Positions 18,901-26,854 of a stretch of 64,000 nucleotides of DNA are shown in pieces (the stretch's first letter is position 1; every line of letters begins with the position of its first letter). Under the pieces are notes generated by a model that ran no database searches, was not told where the DNA came from, and saw only the letters and a list, made by a program, of their open reading frames with translations. Origin of the DNA: Maribacter sp. ACAM166. GTDB lineage: Bacteria > Bacteroidota > Bacteroidia > Flavobacteriales > Flavobacteriaceae. The stretch spans positions 1 through 64,000 of the forward strand of contig NZ_VAUW01000018.1 of assembly GCF_005771495.1 (NCBI RefSeq), in the 5' to 3' direction. Both the position numbers and the translations under genes were made by a program.

Positions 18901-19074
18901 GCCAATATAAGTGGTCATTGGGTCTCCGGGTATTCCCGCTATTGCAATAGTACGATTGCCTTCGGGTCCAATAAAGCGGAAGTTTAGATTCTCAAAAACT
19001 GAGTTTTTGGTTTGTGCTATAGTGAAACAGAAAGCTAAAAAAAAGAAAGGAGTAAGAAGTAGCCTATTTTTCAT
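15913..19074 (-). CDS. Secreted VPS10/sortilin-like BNR-repeat propeller protein (large)
   Basis: A 1053-aa protein from the ATG at 19072-19074, which begins a signal peptide (MKNRLLLTPFFFLAFCFTIAQ). The frame extends 13 codons upstream without a signal. At least six Asp-box repeats (TTDAGITW, SIDGGKTW, TEDGGKTW, TIDGGEHW, SDDGGQSW, SHDDGNSW) form one or two propellers over residues 30-740. The C-terminal 300 residues contain a strand-rich part and then helical, charged segments. It is the first gene of the quartet and paralogous in style to the gene at 9771-12617. The divergent pepP gene starts 148 bases away. The role may be peptide or glycan binding. Confidence 0.87.
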   Translation of the reverse strand: MKNRLLLTPFFFLAFCFTIAQTKNSVFENLNFRFIGPEGNRTIAIAGIPGDPMTTYIGAASGGLWKTTDAGITWKPIFDDQNVSSIGSLAITPTNPDIVWVGTGETFIIRPAHAMGDGIYKSIDGGKTWKNMGLEKTGRIGRVIVHPTNPDIVYAAALGHTYGKQQERGVYKTEDGGKTWKRIFFVDENTGAAELAIDPKNPDRLLVGMWSIKINTWGLNSGGPGGGVYRTIDGGEHWEPLNEKGLPGGKDNPVGKTAVAISQSQPNIVYALFEMDSPALYRSEDFGETWALQTHNHDIAERAPYYTRMAVSTTDPNELYFASVKFSISKDGGKTIKSGYSAGGDNHDIWVDPTNADRIMVAHDGGASISMNHGETFQRIVLPIAQMYHVSVDDQIPYNVYGNRQDGYSYKGPSNSRQGYIPLGLWESVGGCESGFAQPDPFDNNIVWSGCYDGGLQRYNAKTGHVRDVRVWPEAGYGWEPGKLKYRWHWNFPLAFSPHTKHRVYVGSQYVHKSDDGGQSWQVISPDLTLNDKTHQQNSGGIAVDNLMTFDGSVLFSIEESELEPGLIWTGSNDGQVQLTKNGGTNWTNVTANIPDLPKWGTIANIEVSRYKKGSVYIAVDLHQMGSFDPYVYKTEDYGVTWKLISASVPKSVHSFAHVIKEDPKREGMLYLGVDNGLYISHDDGNSWMRFRNNLPPAPVYWLEIQERFDDLVVGTYGRGYYILDNVAPLREFDLDAKDKSAHLFSLRPAYRFIDQQSIKTDGPSLNSGTNPEYGADIHYYLKDSTDRKVEIQILTDSDEIIRTLEGKQNEGIHRVMWDLRYEPTYTAKLQTTPPGRPWVQLNGEGWRPLVTWDLDLWRGQFGPRVVPKNYKVKLIVGEEEFVRELKVLKDPSSEGTIKEIEEQVAFSLELRDAMNLAVTMINDMETIRAELNEIIPKLKRSTDRKKSQELRKLAENIVSSLYDIQLTGAREDAFRSPMKLYGRLSALASDIGGYGADFKPTDQQREVYAIFNKRLKDVDARFKKFMDVEIKKLNTQLKKSELQIQNNKKLKL

Positions 19075-19121
19075 TAGTTGTTTGTTTTTGGTTGAAGCAT
19101 CCAAGTTAACCAATTAGATGC

Positions 19122-19129
19122 TAAAATTA
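19122..19129 (-). promoter_or_regulatory. Probable -7 box of the propeller/peptidase quartet
   Basis: On the minus strand TAATTTTA matches TAnnTTTG at seven of eight bases, 47 bases before the start of the first quartet gene, in the divergent region shared with pepP. No clear -33 TTG at the right spacing. Confidence 0.35.
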
Positions 19130-19221
19130 AGGGGAATATTATGTGTAAATTTTATTATTCTATGCCCTATTTTCTAAGTAAACAACTCATTATCCGTAAT
19201 TTCATATCAAAATATAAATTC

Positions 19222-20511
19222 ATGAAATACGAACAGATACCTAATTCCTTATTTGTAAAGAACCGAAGGAAGTTTATGGAACGCATGCAGCCAAAAACTA
19301 TTGCCGTTTTTAATTCGAATGATGTTTACCCAATTGGTGCCGATAGTGTATTGCCTTTTGAGCAACATAGAGATATCTTTTACCTGTCTGGAGCGGATCA
19401 AGAAGAGACTATTTTAGTATTGTTCCCAAATGCAATAGATAGAAAACACCGCGAAATTCTTTTCGTACGCGAAACCAATAAACACATTGCCGTTTGGGAG
19501 GGTGCTAAATTGACGAAAGAAAAGGGAACTGAAGTTTCAGGGATACAGACCATTTATTGGTTAAAGGAATTTGACAAGGTATTCTTTGATTTAATGACCG
19601 AGGCCGAAACTATTTCGTTCAATACCAACGAACATTATAGACAGGCTGTTGAAACACAGACCCGTGAAGATCGCTTTATAGAAAAATGTAAAAAAGAATA
19701 CCCGGCTCACAAAGTAGCGAAAAGCAATACTATTCTTCAAGAAATTCGTGGTATAAAGGAGCCAGAAGAATTAGTTTTGATGCAAACTGCTTGTAATATC
19801 ACTGAAAAGGGTTTTCGCAGGTTACTTGGTTTTGTAAGACCAGGCGTAATGGAATACGAAATTGAGGCTGAATTATTACATGAGTTCATCAGCAACCGCT
19901 CAAAGGGATTTGCATACCCACCAATTATTGCTTCTGGAAATAATGCCAATGTGTTGCACTATTTGGAGAATAACAGACCTTGCAATGATGGGGATATGAT
20001 TTTGTTGGATGTTGCAGCAGAATACGCAAACTACTCTAGTGATTTGACCAGAACCGTTCCTGTCAACGGAAAATTCACCAAGCGACAAAAAGAAGTGTAT
20101 AATGCAGTTTTGCGTGTAAAGGATGATGCTACTAAAATGCTGGTTCCTGGTACGCTTTGGGCAGAGTACCACAAAGAGTGTGGTAAACTAATGACATCTG
20201 AGTTAGTCGGGTTGGGATTACTTGATAAGGCCGATGTTCAAAATGAGAATCCAGATTGGCCCGCATATAAAAAATACTTCATGCATGGTACCAGCCATCA
20301 TATTGGTTTAAATACGCACGATTATGGCACATTAAAAACCCCTATGAAAGCTAATATGGTTTTTACAGTAGAACCAGGTATTTATATTCCTGAAGAGCAA
20401 ATAGGTGTTCGTTTAGAAGATGATGTGGTGGTTCAAGAATCTGGAGAACCATTTAACCTAATGGGCAACATTCCTATACGTGCAGAGGAGATTGAAGAAT
20501 TGATGAATTAA
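19222..20511 (+). CDS. pepP: Xaa-Pro aminopeptidase (M24 family)
   Basis: A 429-aa cytoplasmic enzyme that removes an N-terminal residue preceding proline. The N-terminal creatinase-like domain (1-180) is followed by the pita-bread metallopeptidase domain with dinuclear metal ligands Asp263, Asp274, His359 (HGTSHHIG), Glu384 (EPGIY) and Glu399 (GVRLEDD). I use the ATG at 19222 because MKYEQIPNSLF begins the conserved domain; the frame is open for 27 more codons without family similarity. It diverges from the propeller/M28 quartet and could finish the breakdown of peptides those exported enzymes release. exoIII follows by 12 bases. Confidence 0.93.
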   Translation: MKYEQIPNSLFVKNRRKFMERMQPKTIAVFNSNDVYPIGADSVLPFEQHRDIFYLSGADQEETILVLFPNAIDRKHREILFVRETNKHIAVWEGAKLTKEKGTEVSGIQTIYWLKEFDKVFFDLMTEAETISFNTNEHYRQAVETQTREDRFIEKCKKEYPAHKVAKSNTILQEIRGIKEPEELVLMQTACNITEKGFRRLLGFVRPGVMEYEIEAELLHEFISNRSKGFAYPPIIASGNNANVLHYLENNRPCNDGDMILLDVAAEYANYSSDLTRTVPVNGKFTKRQKEVYNAVLRVKDDATKMLVPGTLWAEYHKECGKLMTSELVGLGLLDKADVQNENPDWPAYKKYFMHGTSHHIGLNTHDYGTLKTPMKANMVFTVEPGIYIPEEQIGVRLEDDVVVQESGEPFNLMGNIPIRAEEIEELMN

Positions 20512-20523
20512 TACTATAGCATA

Positions 20524-21294
20524 ATGAAATTAGTATCGTGGAACGTTAATGGTATAAGGGCTTCTGTAAAAAAAGGGTTTGAACAAATTGTTTCAGATTT
20601 TGATGCGGATATTTTCTGTATTCAAGAAACCAAGGCACAAGATGATCAGGTGAGTGAAGCTTTGAAGGATTTAGATGGCTATGAACTATGTACCAATAGC
20701 GCTGATAAGAAAGGATATTCAGGTACCGGAATATTAGCGAAGCAAAAGCCCATAAAATTCGATAAGAACATGGGCGTGGAAGAGCATGATATGGAGGGGC
20801 GTATTACACATTCTGAATTTGAACAGTTCCATTTAGTTAATGTATATGTTCCGAATAGCGGAAGTGGCTTGAAAAGACTCGATTATAGGGCAGGATGGGA
20901 CACCGATTTTACCAAATATTTATCCAAATTATCTAAAAGCAAACCGTTAATTATTACCGGTGATTTTAATGTAGCCCACACAGCGAATGATTTGGCCAAT
21001 CCCAAAAGTAATTATAACAAAAATTCTGGATTTACGCAGGTAGAAATTGACGGTTTTGATACGATATTAAATGATTTGAATTTGGTGGATAGTTTTAGAA
21101 CTTTACACCCAACAACTTTTGACAAATATACATTTTGGAGTATGCGTGGTGGTGCTAGAGGGCGAAATGTGGGCTGGCGTCTCGATTATTTTTTGGTGAG
21201 TGAATCAATATGGTCTAAAGTGAAATCTGCCCAGATTCATGATCAAATTATGGGAAGTGATCATTGCCCTATTAGTTTGGAAATAGAATTTTAG
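20524..21294 (+). CDS. xth: Exodeoxyribonuclease III (AP endonuclease)
   Basis: A 256-aa member of the exonuclease III/APE family that cuts DNA at abasic sites and degrades from 3' ends. Catalytic landmarks are Asn7 (NVNGIRA), the metal ligand Glu35 (CIQETKA), Asp147-Asn149 (GDFNVAH) and the C-terminal GSDHCPI with its catalytic Asp-His. The length is standard. It starts 12 bases after pepP, probably as a two-gene transcript ending in the terminator at 21309-21333. Confidence 0.95.
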   Translation: MKLVSWNVNGIRASVKKGFEQIVSDFDADIFCIQETKAQDDQVSEALKDLDGYELCTNSADKKGYSGTGILAKQKPIKFDKNMGVEEHDMEGRITHSEFEQFHLVNVYVPNSGSGLKRLDYRAGWDTDFTKYLSKLSKSKPLIITGDFNVAHTANDLANPKSNYNKNSGFTQVEIDGFDTILNDLNLVDSFRTLHPTTFDKYTFWSMRGGARGRNVGWRLDYFLVSESIWSKVKSAQIHDQIMGSDHCPISLEIEF

Positions 21295-21306
21295 TTTTTA
21301 GAATAA

Positions 21307-21335
21307 AAAACGGCCCATATTTTATGGGCCGTTCA
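21307..21335. terminator. Bidirectional terminator between xth and the fasciclin gene
   Basis: A perfect 11-bp stem (AACGGCCCATA at 21309-21319, TATGGGCCGTT at 21323-21333) has a TTT loop, with A-run on the left. It lies between two convergent genes and can serve both. Confidence 0.85.
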
Positions 21336-21358
21336 TTTAAATTAGAGGAATTTTATTT

Positions 21359-22000
21359 TTACATTCCTGGTAGAACTACAGAATCAACAACATGAATTAC
21401 TCCATTTGATTGATTAACATCTGCGATAGTAACCATTGACATGTTACCGGCAGCATCTTTTAATTCTACATTCTTACCTTTTAACATCGCAGTTAATTTA
21501 CCACCATTGACTGTAGTCAATTCGGCTTTACCTTTACCTTCTTTAATCATTTTTATTAAATCCAAGGCACTGATTTTTCCAGCAACCACGTGATATGTAA
21601 GTACAGATTGTAATTTCGCCTTGTTCTCTGCCATTAGTAACGTTTCAACTGTTCCTTTAGGTAATTTTTCAAATGAGGAATTAGTAGGTGCAAAAACTGT
21701 AAAAGGACCATCACCTTGTAACGTCTCAACTAAACCTGCTGCTTTTACTGCGGCAACTAAAGTTGTGTGGTCTTTTGAATTCACTGCATTTTCAATAATG
21801 TTTTTATCTGGAAACATTTCTGCACCACCAACCATTTTGGTATGCATCACCATTTTAACCTCTTTCATCATTTTCTTTTCTGCCTTCATCATTTTTTCAC
21901 TCTTCTTCATTTCCATGCCACCATCTTGAGCAAAAGAAGAAGCGCTTAATCCTAATGTTAGGGCAAGTGTCGCTAGTTTAATAGTTTTTGAAATTTTCAT
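21359..22000 (-). CDS. Secreted fasciclin-domain protein with Met/Lys-rich N-terminal segment
   Basis: A 213-aa exported protein. A signal peptide (1-25, ending SFAQ) is followed by an unusual segment at 26-62 that has ten Met and many Lys residues (Met29, 31, 37, 38, 44, 45, 50, 52, 56, 62). A single fasciclin (FAS1) domain covers about 66-212, with DGPFTVFAPTNSSFEKLP and a closing NGVIHVVDSVVLP. FAS1 proteins usually act in adhesion or surface interactions. The Met-rich stretch recalls copper-binding tails, but this is inference. It stands alone and converges with xth. Confidence 0.92.
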   Translation of the reverse strand: MKISKTIKLATLALTLGLSASSFAQDGGMEMKKSEKMMKAEKKMMKEVKMVMHTKMVGGAEMFPDKNIIENAVNSKDHTTLVAAVKAAGLVETLQGDGPFTVFAPTNSSFEKLPKGTVETLLMAENKAKLQSVLTYHVVAGKISALDLIKMIKEGKGKAELTTVNGGKLTAMLKGKNVELKDAAGNMSMVTIADVNQSNGVIHVVDSVVLPGM

Positions 22001-22355
22001 ATTGATTTATTTTTTTAGTATACCCTATCTACGCAACCTTTTTAGTGAAGGTTTGGTTTTAACACTTTTAATTTCTAAAGGATGTTTTAAACTTTAGAGA
22101 CAAACCGGTAGTATTATAACCTTAACAATGGTAGATTTTCTAATTAATTTATGAAAGGAAATTTTCTATTAGTAAGAATTTCAAAATAAAGAATATGAGT
22201 TTTTATTTCCTTAAATAAACTTTTTCCAAAAAAATGGAGCGTTCTGCCCTGTCCGAATGTTTTCTAATTTGGGAAACCTCAAGCTCTCTAAGAAAAATAA
22301 AGGAAGGGACTAAATGGATTCTAGCATTAGAAAAGTTGAACTAATTAAATGAATT
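22001..22355. other. Intergenic region between fasciclin and brnQ genes
   Basis: About 355 bases lie downstream of brnQ and upstream of the fasciclin gene, so they should contain the fasciclin promoter. Close to that gene an inverted pair AACC/GGTT (22035-22053) is visible, but no clean TAnnTTTG box. A 36-codon open frame with ATG at 22234 (plus strand) shows no family similarity or promoter, and I do not call it a gene. Confidence 0.4.
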
Positions 22356-23633
22356 TTATTTTTTCTTGGACAAAAGAATAGTGTTTAAAAAAACAAATAC
22401 CACCAATGCAGGTAAAACCCATCCTAAACTATATTGCTGCAATGGAATCCAAAAGAACGTTTCGGGTGAAGGGGCAATAGCACTAATACTTCCTAAAAAA
22501 TCGGGTACACTAAAAAGAATAGTCGCAATAGTAACTACTTTGAACACTAGCGGAGAGGCAAATCTATCTGGTACTACATTCAACAAAATCAAAATGATAG
22601 TAATGGGGTAAATAAACATCAAGGAGGGTAACGCCACCGCAATAATATAACCAACATTGAATTGGCCCATAAGTACGCCCAAAACGCTACCTATGATTGC
22701 TGTAATGTTATAAGCTGTTTGAGAATTGTTGAATCTTGATTTTACAAAATCTGCGGTTCCTGTAACGATTCCTACGGCTGTGGTAAAACATGCGATACCT
22801 ACCAATACGCTAAGAAAAAAATTTCCGACATTGCCTAAACTCTGTATTGCCAATCCCGAAAGTAGGGCAGTTCTTGTGGTATCCGCATCAAAGACTGAGT
22901 GGACCAAAGCTCCAGAAAGTATTAAGCCCATATAAATTAGAAATAGCGCCAAACCAGCTAGCCATCCGGCATTACGAATTAATGATTTTTTGTCTTCGTA
23001 TGAAGCATGGGTGTGCTTTAAATTGATGGAGATAATAATTACGCCACCTACCACTACTGCGCCTATTGCATCAAATGTTTGGTACCCTTCCAAAATACCA
23101 TTGGTAAACGGACTTACAATTGTTGTTGTTCCAAAATCGAACGGAAAAGAAAATAGTGTAATTCCGATTACAAAAATCAAAATCAGGATGATGGCAGGGG
23201 TCAATAGTTTACCCAATATGCCCAATATTTTCGAACGATTCATGGCAAAAATAAATACTAAGCCAAAATAAATACTGCTCGTAAACCAAGGAGAAATATC
23301 CCAAAATGGCTGTATTGCCATCTCATGGGTCACGGAAGCCGTTCTTGGTCCAGGTAAGGTAATAGCAATTGTATAAATGAAAAAAGAATAGACCAGGCTA
23401 AAGGTGGGTGATATTTTTTTTCCAAAATCGATCAAAGTACCTTGAAGTTTGGCATGTGCCAAAATACCCAAAAGAGGAATCACCATTGCGGAAAGACAAA
23501 AGCCAATTGTAACAATAAGCCATTGGCCCCCAGCTTTAAAGCCTAGCAACGGAGGTAAAATTAAATTACCGGCGCCAAAAAAAAGCGAGAATAGCGCAAA
23601 GGCCGTAACCAAAATTTCCTTTTTCTTGAACAT
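22356..23633 (-). CDS. brnQ: Branched-chain amino acid transporter, LIVCS family
   Basis: A 425-aa integral membrane carrier with about twelve helices, of the BrnQ type that takes up leucine, isoleucine and valine with Na+ or H+. The N-terminal FSLFFGAGNLILPPLLG segment (about residues 15-31) is the family signature. Glycine- and hydrophobic-rich helices run throughout, for instance the GAVVVGGVIIISINLKHTH region near residues 190-210. No operon partner is visible; the gene is monocistronic between the fasciclin gene and a small divergent Cys protein. Confidence 0.93.
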   Translation of the reverse strand: MFKKKEILVTAFALFSLFFGAGNLILPPLLGFKAGGQWLIVTIGFCLSAMVIPLLGILAHAKLQGTLIDFGKKISPTFSLVYSFFIYTIAITLPGPRTASVTHEMAIQPFWDISPWFTSSIYFGLVFIFAMNRSKILGILGKLLTPAIILILIFVIGITLFSFPFDFGTTTIVSPFTNGILEGYQTFDAIGAVVVGGVIIISINLKHTHASYEDKKSLIRNAGWLAGLALFLIYMGLILSGALVHSVFDADTTRTALLSGLAIQSLGNVGNFFLSVLVGIACFTTAVGIVTGTADFVKSRFNNSQTAYNITAIIGSVLGVLMGQFNVGYIIAVALPSLMFIYPITIILILLNVVPDRFASPLVFKVVTIATILFSVPDFLGSISAIAPSPETFFWIPLQQYSLGWVLPALVVFVFLNTILLSKKK

Positions 23634-23888
23634 GGCTACAAATTAAGTGAAAGATTATGATATAATTGGCTAGCCGAGGTTTTTGATTTGGTAAGACACC
23701 AAAAAAAAGTAGGTTGACAACAGGTTGGGGAACACTCACAACAATTACTGGTACAGTCCTTTAATATACAGTACATTAACACAAGGAAGTTTAGTATTAT
23801 CGAATTTCTGAACAATTTTAATCTAATAAATTTTTAATCGCATTTCTCGATAACCCAAATCGAAACCCTTGCAACAAAAACCTATCGC

Positions 23889-24107
23889 ATGAAAAAATTA
23901 TTCTGCAACATTTTTGGTCACCATTACTCTATTTCAAAAAAGGTAACATCACACATCAAAGAATACAAATGTATTCATTGCCAAAAACAAGTAACAACAG
24001 ATGTACGTGGAAACCTTTCTAGTTTGACACCTGAGTTAGAGGACATCAATAGAACTTTAGAACATATTTACCAAAGTAGGCATACTGCCACGCAACAAGT
24101 GGCCTAA
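23889..24107 (+). CDS. Small Cys-containing conserved protein
   Basis: A 72-aa protein with Cys6, His11-His12 and a C28-I-H-C31 knuckle, which suggests a small metal-binding (zinc ribbon-like) or redox protein. The N-terminal KKLFCNIFGHHY pattern followed by YKCIHCQK is typical of a short hypothetical family in flavobacteria. The stop at 24107 lies only 10 bases from the thiL stop on the other strand, so the two transcripts converge and probably overlap. The function is unknown. Confidence 0.7.
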   Translation: MKKLFCNIFGHHYSISKKVTSHIKEYKCIHCQKQVTTDVRGNLSSLTPELEDINRTLEHIYQSRHTATQQVA

Positions 24108-24117
24108 ACGTCATTTT

Positions 24118-25161
24118 TTAGGTGAATGAATTCCAACCCTGAGCGGTCAATGGAATCTTCGTATTATTCCTAGAGATCAAGAAAGCATCTTCATCTTTAC
24201 CCGTCGTATGCCCCACAACGGTTAAATTAGGATTGCCCTTTATTTTTGGGAATTCTTTTTGGTCTAAAGTGAATAACAGTTCATAATCCTCACCACCACT
24301 AAGTGCAATAAGGGTACTGTCCATTTTAAATTCCTCACAGGCAGCAATAACCGTTGGGTCTAATGGAATTTTATCTTCATATAAATCGATACCCAATCTA
24401 CTGCTTTTGCTCAAGTGCAATATTTCTGATGAAAGACCGTCGCTTATATCTATCATCGACGTAGGGTGAACATCTAATTTTTTCAATAATTCAATAATAT
24501 CCTTTCGTGCTTCTGGCTTTAATTGCCGTTCTACGAGATAGGAATAAGGTTCTAAGTCGGGTTGGCTATTAGGGTTAACCTTGAAAACTTCTTTTTCACG
24601 TTCTAAAACCTGTAAACCCATGTAGGCAGCACCAAGATCACCAGATACGACTAAAAGGTCGTTTGGTTTAGCGCCTGATCTATAGGCAATATTTACTTCA
24701 TTGGCTTCTCCAATTGCGGTTACACTGATCATTAAGCCGGTTTTAGACGAGGTAGTGTCACCTCCAACTAAATCTACGTTATATGTTTTGCACGCCATGG
24801 CTACACCGGCATACAATTCTTCTAATGCTTCTAAAGGAAATCTATTTGAAACTGCAATAGAAATGGTGATTTGAGTAGCCGTCGCATTCATAGCATAAAT
24901 ATCGGACAGATTTACCATCACGGCCTTATATCCTAAATGCTTTAGAGGCATGTAGCTGAGGTCAAAATGAACCCCTTCAATTAATAAGTCGGTACTAATG
25001 ACTGCCTTTTTGTCTTTGAAATCTAAAACTGTGGCATCATCACCAATACCTTTTATAGTCGATTTTTGTTCAATCTTAAAATCTTTGGTGAGGTGTTCTA
25101 TGAGTCCAAATTCTCCTAGTTTTTCTATGGATGTCCTTTCTTGATCTTTGTCTTCTAACAT
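24118..25161 (-). CDS. thiL: Thiamine-monophosphate kinase
   Basis: A 347-aa enzyme that phosphorylates thiamine monophosphate to thiamine diphosphate. Typical ATP/Mg-binding motifs are GIGDDATVL (38-46), STDLLIEGVHFD (56-67), LVGGDTT, and ISDGLSSE and SGGEDYELLF in the C-terminal AIR-synthase-like domain. The N-terminal EKLGEFGLIEHLT is the start usual for the family, so the first ATG is right. A TAAATTTG box ends only four bases before this ATG, suggesting a leaderless or nearly leaderless transcript. Confidence 0.94.
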   Translation of the reverse strand: MLEDKDQERTSIEKLGEFGLIEHLTKDFKIEQKSTIKGIGDDATVLDFKDKKAVISTDLLIEGVHFDLSYMPLKHLGYKAVMVNLSDIYAMNATATQITISIAVSNRFPLEALEELYAGVAMACKTYNVDLVGGDTTSSKTGLMISVTAIGEANEVNIAYRSGAKPNDLLVVSGDLGAAYMGLQVLEREKEVFKVNPNSQPDLEPYSYLVERQLKPEARKDIIELLKKLDVHPTSMIDISDGLSSEILHLSKSSRLGIDLYEDKIPLDPTVIAACEEFKMDSTLIALSGGEDYELLFTLDQKEFPKIKGNPNLTVVGHTTGKDEDAFLISRNNTKIPLTAQGWNSFT

Positions 25162-25165
25162 GCTG

Positions 25166-25173
25166 CAAATTTA
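25166..25173 (-). promoter_or_regulatory. -7 promoter box immediately before thiL
   Basis: TAAATTTG on the minus strand is an exact TAnnTTTG match placed four bases before the thiL ATG. Transcription in this group usually begins a few bases after the box, which would put the first base at or next to the start codon. No good -33 TTG is seen. Confidence 0.45.
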
Positions 25174-25195
25174 AGAAGTAAAATAAGACTAGAGA

Positions 25196-25230
25196 ATAAA
25201 AAAACTGGAGCTTTTCAACTCCAGTTTTAA
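25196..25230 (-). terminator. Terminator after the Gfo/Idh/MocA gene
   Basis: A perfect 10-bp stem (AAAACTGGAG at 25201-25210, CTCCAGTTTT at 25219-25228) with an 8-base loop. On the minus strand it continues into a T-run. It lies about 30 bases after the stop of the oxidoreductase gene. Confidence 0.85.
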
Positions 25231-25257
25231 TTCTTGATTAATTAAAAGGTATTTGGC

Positions 25258-26715
25258 CTATCCTACTGAATATCCATCCCTGTACGTGCGTTTTACATAT
25301 TTATTCGCAGGTTCAAAATTGGTGATTTTCATATTTTCTGCATCCCATAGTAAACGTTTTCTGCCATAGTATTGTTTGCCACTACCCCAGAAACCTTTGT
25401 TTTCGGCACTTGGATCTACTTCAAAATATGATTTTAATGCCAAGTTACCAATTAGAATACTTTCTGTAAATGGCCCTGCATAATCAAAGGAAGAACTGGT
25501 CTCTGCATTGCCATAACCAGCCATACATGCATTTACCCACTGTAAATAATGACCTTCTGGTACACGAGCAATGGTTTCTTCCACCTCAAATTGTTCATTA
25601 AGGCTTAATGGAAGAAGTCTTGGATTTGCTCCATAACAATCGGCCATTAATTTTCCTTTGGTACCAATAAACATCACACCACCATCCCAATTGCCTAAAG
25701 ATTCATCATCTCCCATTTCTTCGGGTCTTTCGGGTAATAATCCGCCATCCATCCAGGTAACTTTAATTTTACCTTTTCCATCTGTTCTAGGATAGCTTAA
25801 ATGTATCTTACTGGAATTAGGAAAACTTTTTGGGTAATCTTTATATTCAAAATTACCGCTAAAAGAATCCGAAACGCTACATTCCACATGTTCGGGATAT
25901 AAAATCGGCAATATTCTATAAACAGGATCCATAATATGGCAGGCCATATCACCTAAAGCACCAGTACCAAAATCTGACCATCCTCTCCAATCAAAAGGTA
26001 GGTAAGCGTTATTGTAATCGCGCATTGCCGCAGTCCCTAGCCAAAGATTCCAATCTAATCCTTTTGGTACCCTATCTTTTTTAGAAGGGGTTTGTAATGC
26101 TTGTGGCCATATGGCCCTATTAGTCCAGCATTTGACAGTATGTACATCTCCAATAATACCGGTATCATACATTTCTTTCATTGTACGAACACCATCACCA
26201 GAACCTCCTTGATTCCCCATTTGTGTGACAACCTTATATTTTTTTGCAGCCTCAGTTAGCATTCTTGCTTCCCAAATATCATGGGTCAATGGTTTTTGTA
26301 CATAGACATGTTTGCCCATTGCCATAGCCTGGTAAGCTGCTACCGCATGGTTATGGTCAGGTGTTGAAACAGATACTGCATCGATATTGCTTCCTTCTTT
26401 TTCAAGCATATCCCTAAAATCACTATAATAACTGGCCTTTGGGAACGCTTCTCTAGATGCAATTGCCTGCCTATCGTCAACATCACAAAGAGATACTATA
26501 TTTACGTTTGGACTTTCAGCAAAAGAAGCAATATCACTTTGGCCTTTCCCACCAACTCCAATTCCTGCAATATTCAATTTATCACTGGGCGCCACATACC
26601 CTGGTCCGCCCAACACATGTCTTGGAACTATCATAAAGCCGGCTGCTGCCATACCGGTGTTTTTTATAAATTTTCTACGGGTGTTTTTTTTTAAATCGGT
26701 CTTTTTGTTTGACAT
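25258..26715 (-). CDS. Tat-exported Gfo/Idh/MocA-family oxidoreductase
   Basis: A 485-aa NAD(P)-dependent sugar-type dehydrogenase. The N-terminus has a twin-arginine signal (NTRRKFIKNTGMAAAGFMIV, residues 11-30). The Rossmann motif GIGVGGKG is at 51-58, and VQKPLTHDIWEAR is the family's E-K-P loop with Gln in place of Glu. The C-terminal alpha/beta domain and a GTKGKL segment are typical. Tat export means it folds with its cofactor before reaching the periplasm. Members of this group act on pyranosides or inositols; the substrate here cannot be read. It is monocistronic, followed by a strong terminator. Confidence 0.9.
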   Translation of the reverse strand: MSNKKTDLKKNTRRKFIKNTGMAAAGFMIVPRHVLGGPGYVAPSDKLNIAGIGVGGKGQSDIASFAESPNVNIVSLCDVDDRQAIASREAFPKASYYSDFRDMLEKEGSNIDAVSVSTPDHNHAVAAYQAMAMGKHVYVQKPLTHDIWEARMLTEAAKKYKVVTQMGNQGGSGDGVRTMKEMYDTGIIGDVHTVKCWTNRAIWPQALQTPSKKDRVPKGLDWNLWLGTAAMRDYNNAYLPFDWRGWSDFGTGALGDMACHIMDPVYRILPILYPEHVECSVSDSFSGNFEYKDYPKSFPNSSKIHLSYPRTDGKGKIKVTWMDGGLLPERPEEMGDDESLGNWDGGVMFIGTKGKLMADCYGANPRLLPLSLNEQFEVEETIARVPEGHYLQWVNACMAGYGNAETSSSFDYAGPFTESILIGNLALKSYFEVDPSAENKGFWGSGKQYYGRKRLLWDAENMKITNFEPANKYVKRTYRDGYSVG

Positions 26716-26854
26716 AAGGTACTATTGTTTTATTCTTAGTTGATTTGACCGTTAATATAATTCAATTCTTTCAGTTACATGACGGTAGCGGCGGATTTAT
26801 CAATAATTAAATGATGCAATTAGTATCTTTAGGTATTGAATATAAATTGATTGC

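Noticed and set aside
16863-18910. Several open frames of 60-90 codons on the plus strand inside the large propeller gene
   Set aside because: They lie wholly antisense to a gene with clear domains, have no promoter or family similarity, and arise from its codon pattern.
22234-22344. 36-codon open frame in the fasciclin-brnQ spacer
   Set aside because: No promoter, ribosome site or known family; length within chance expectation.
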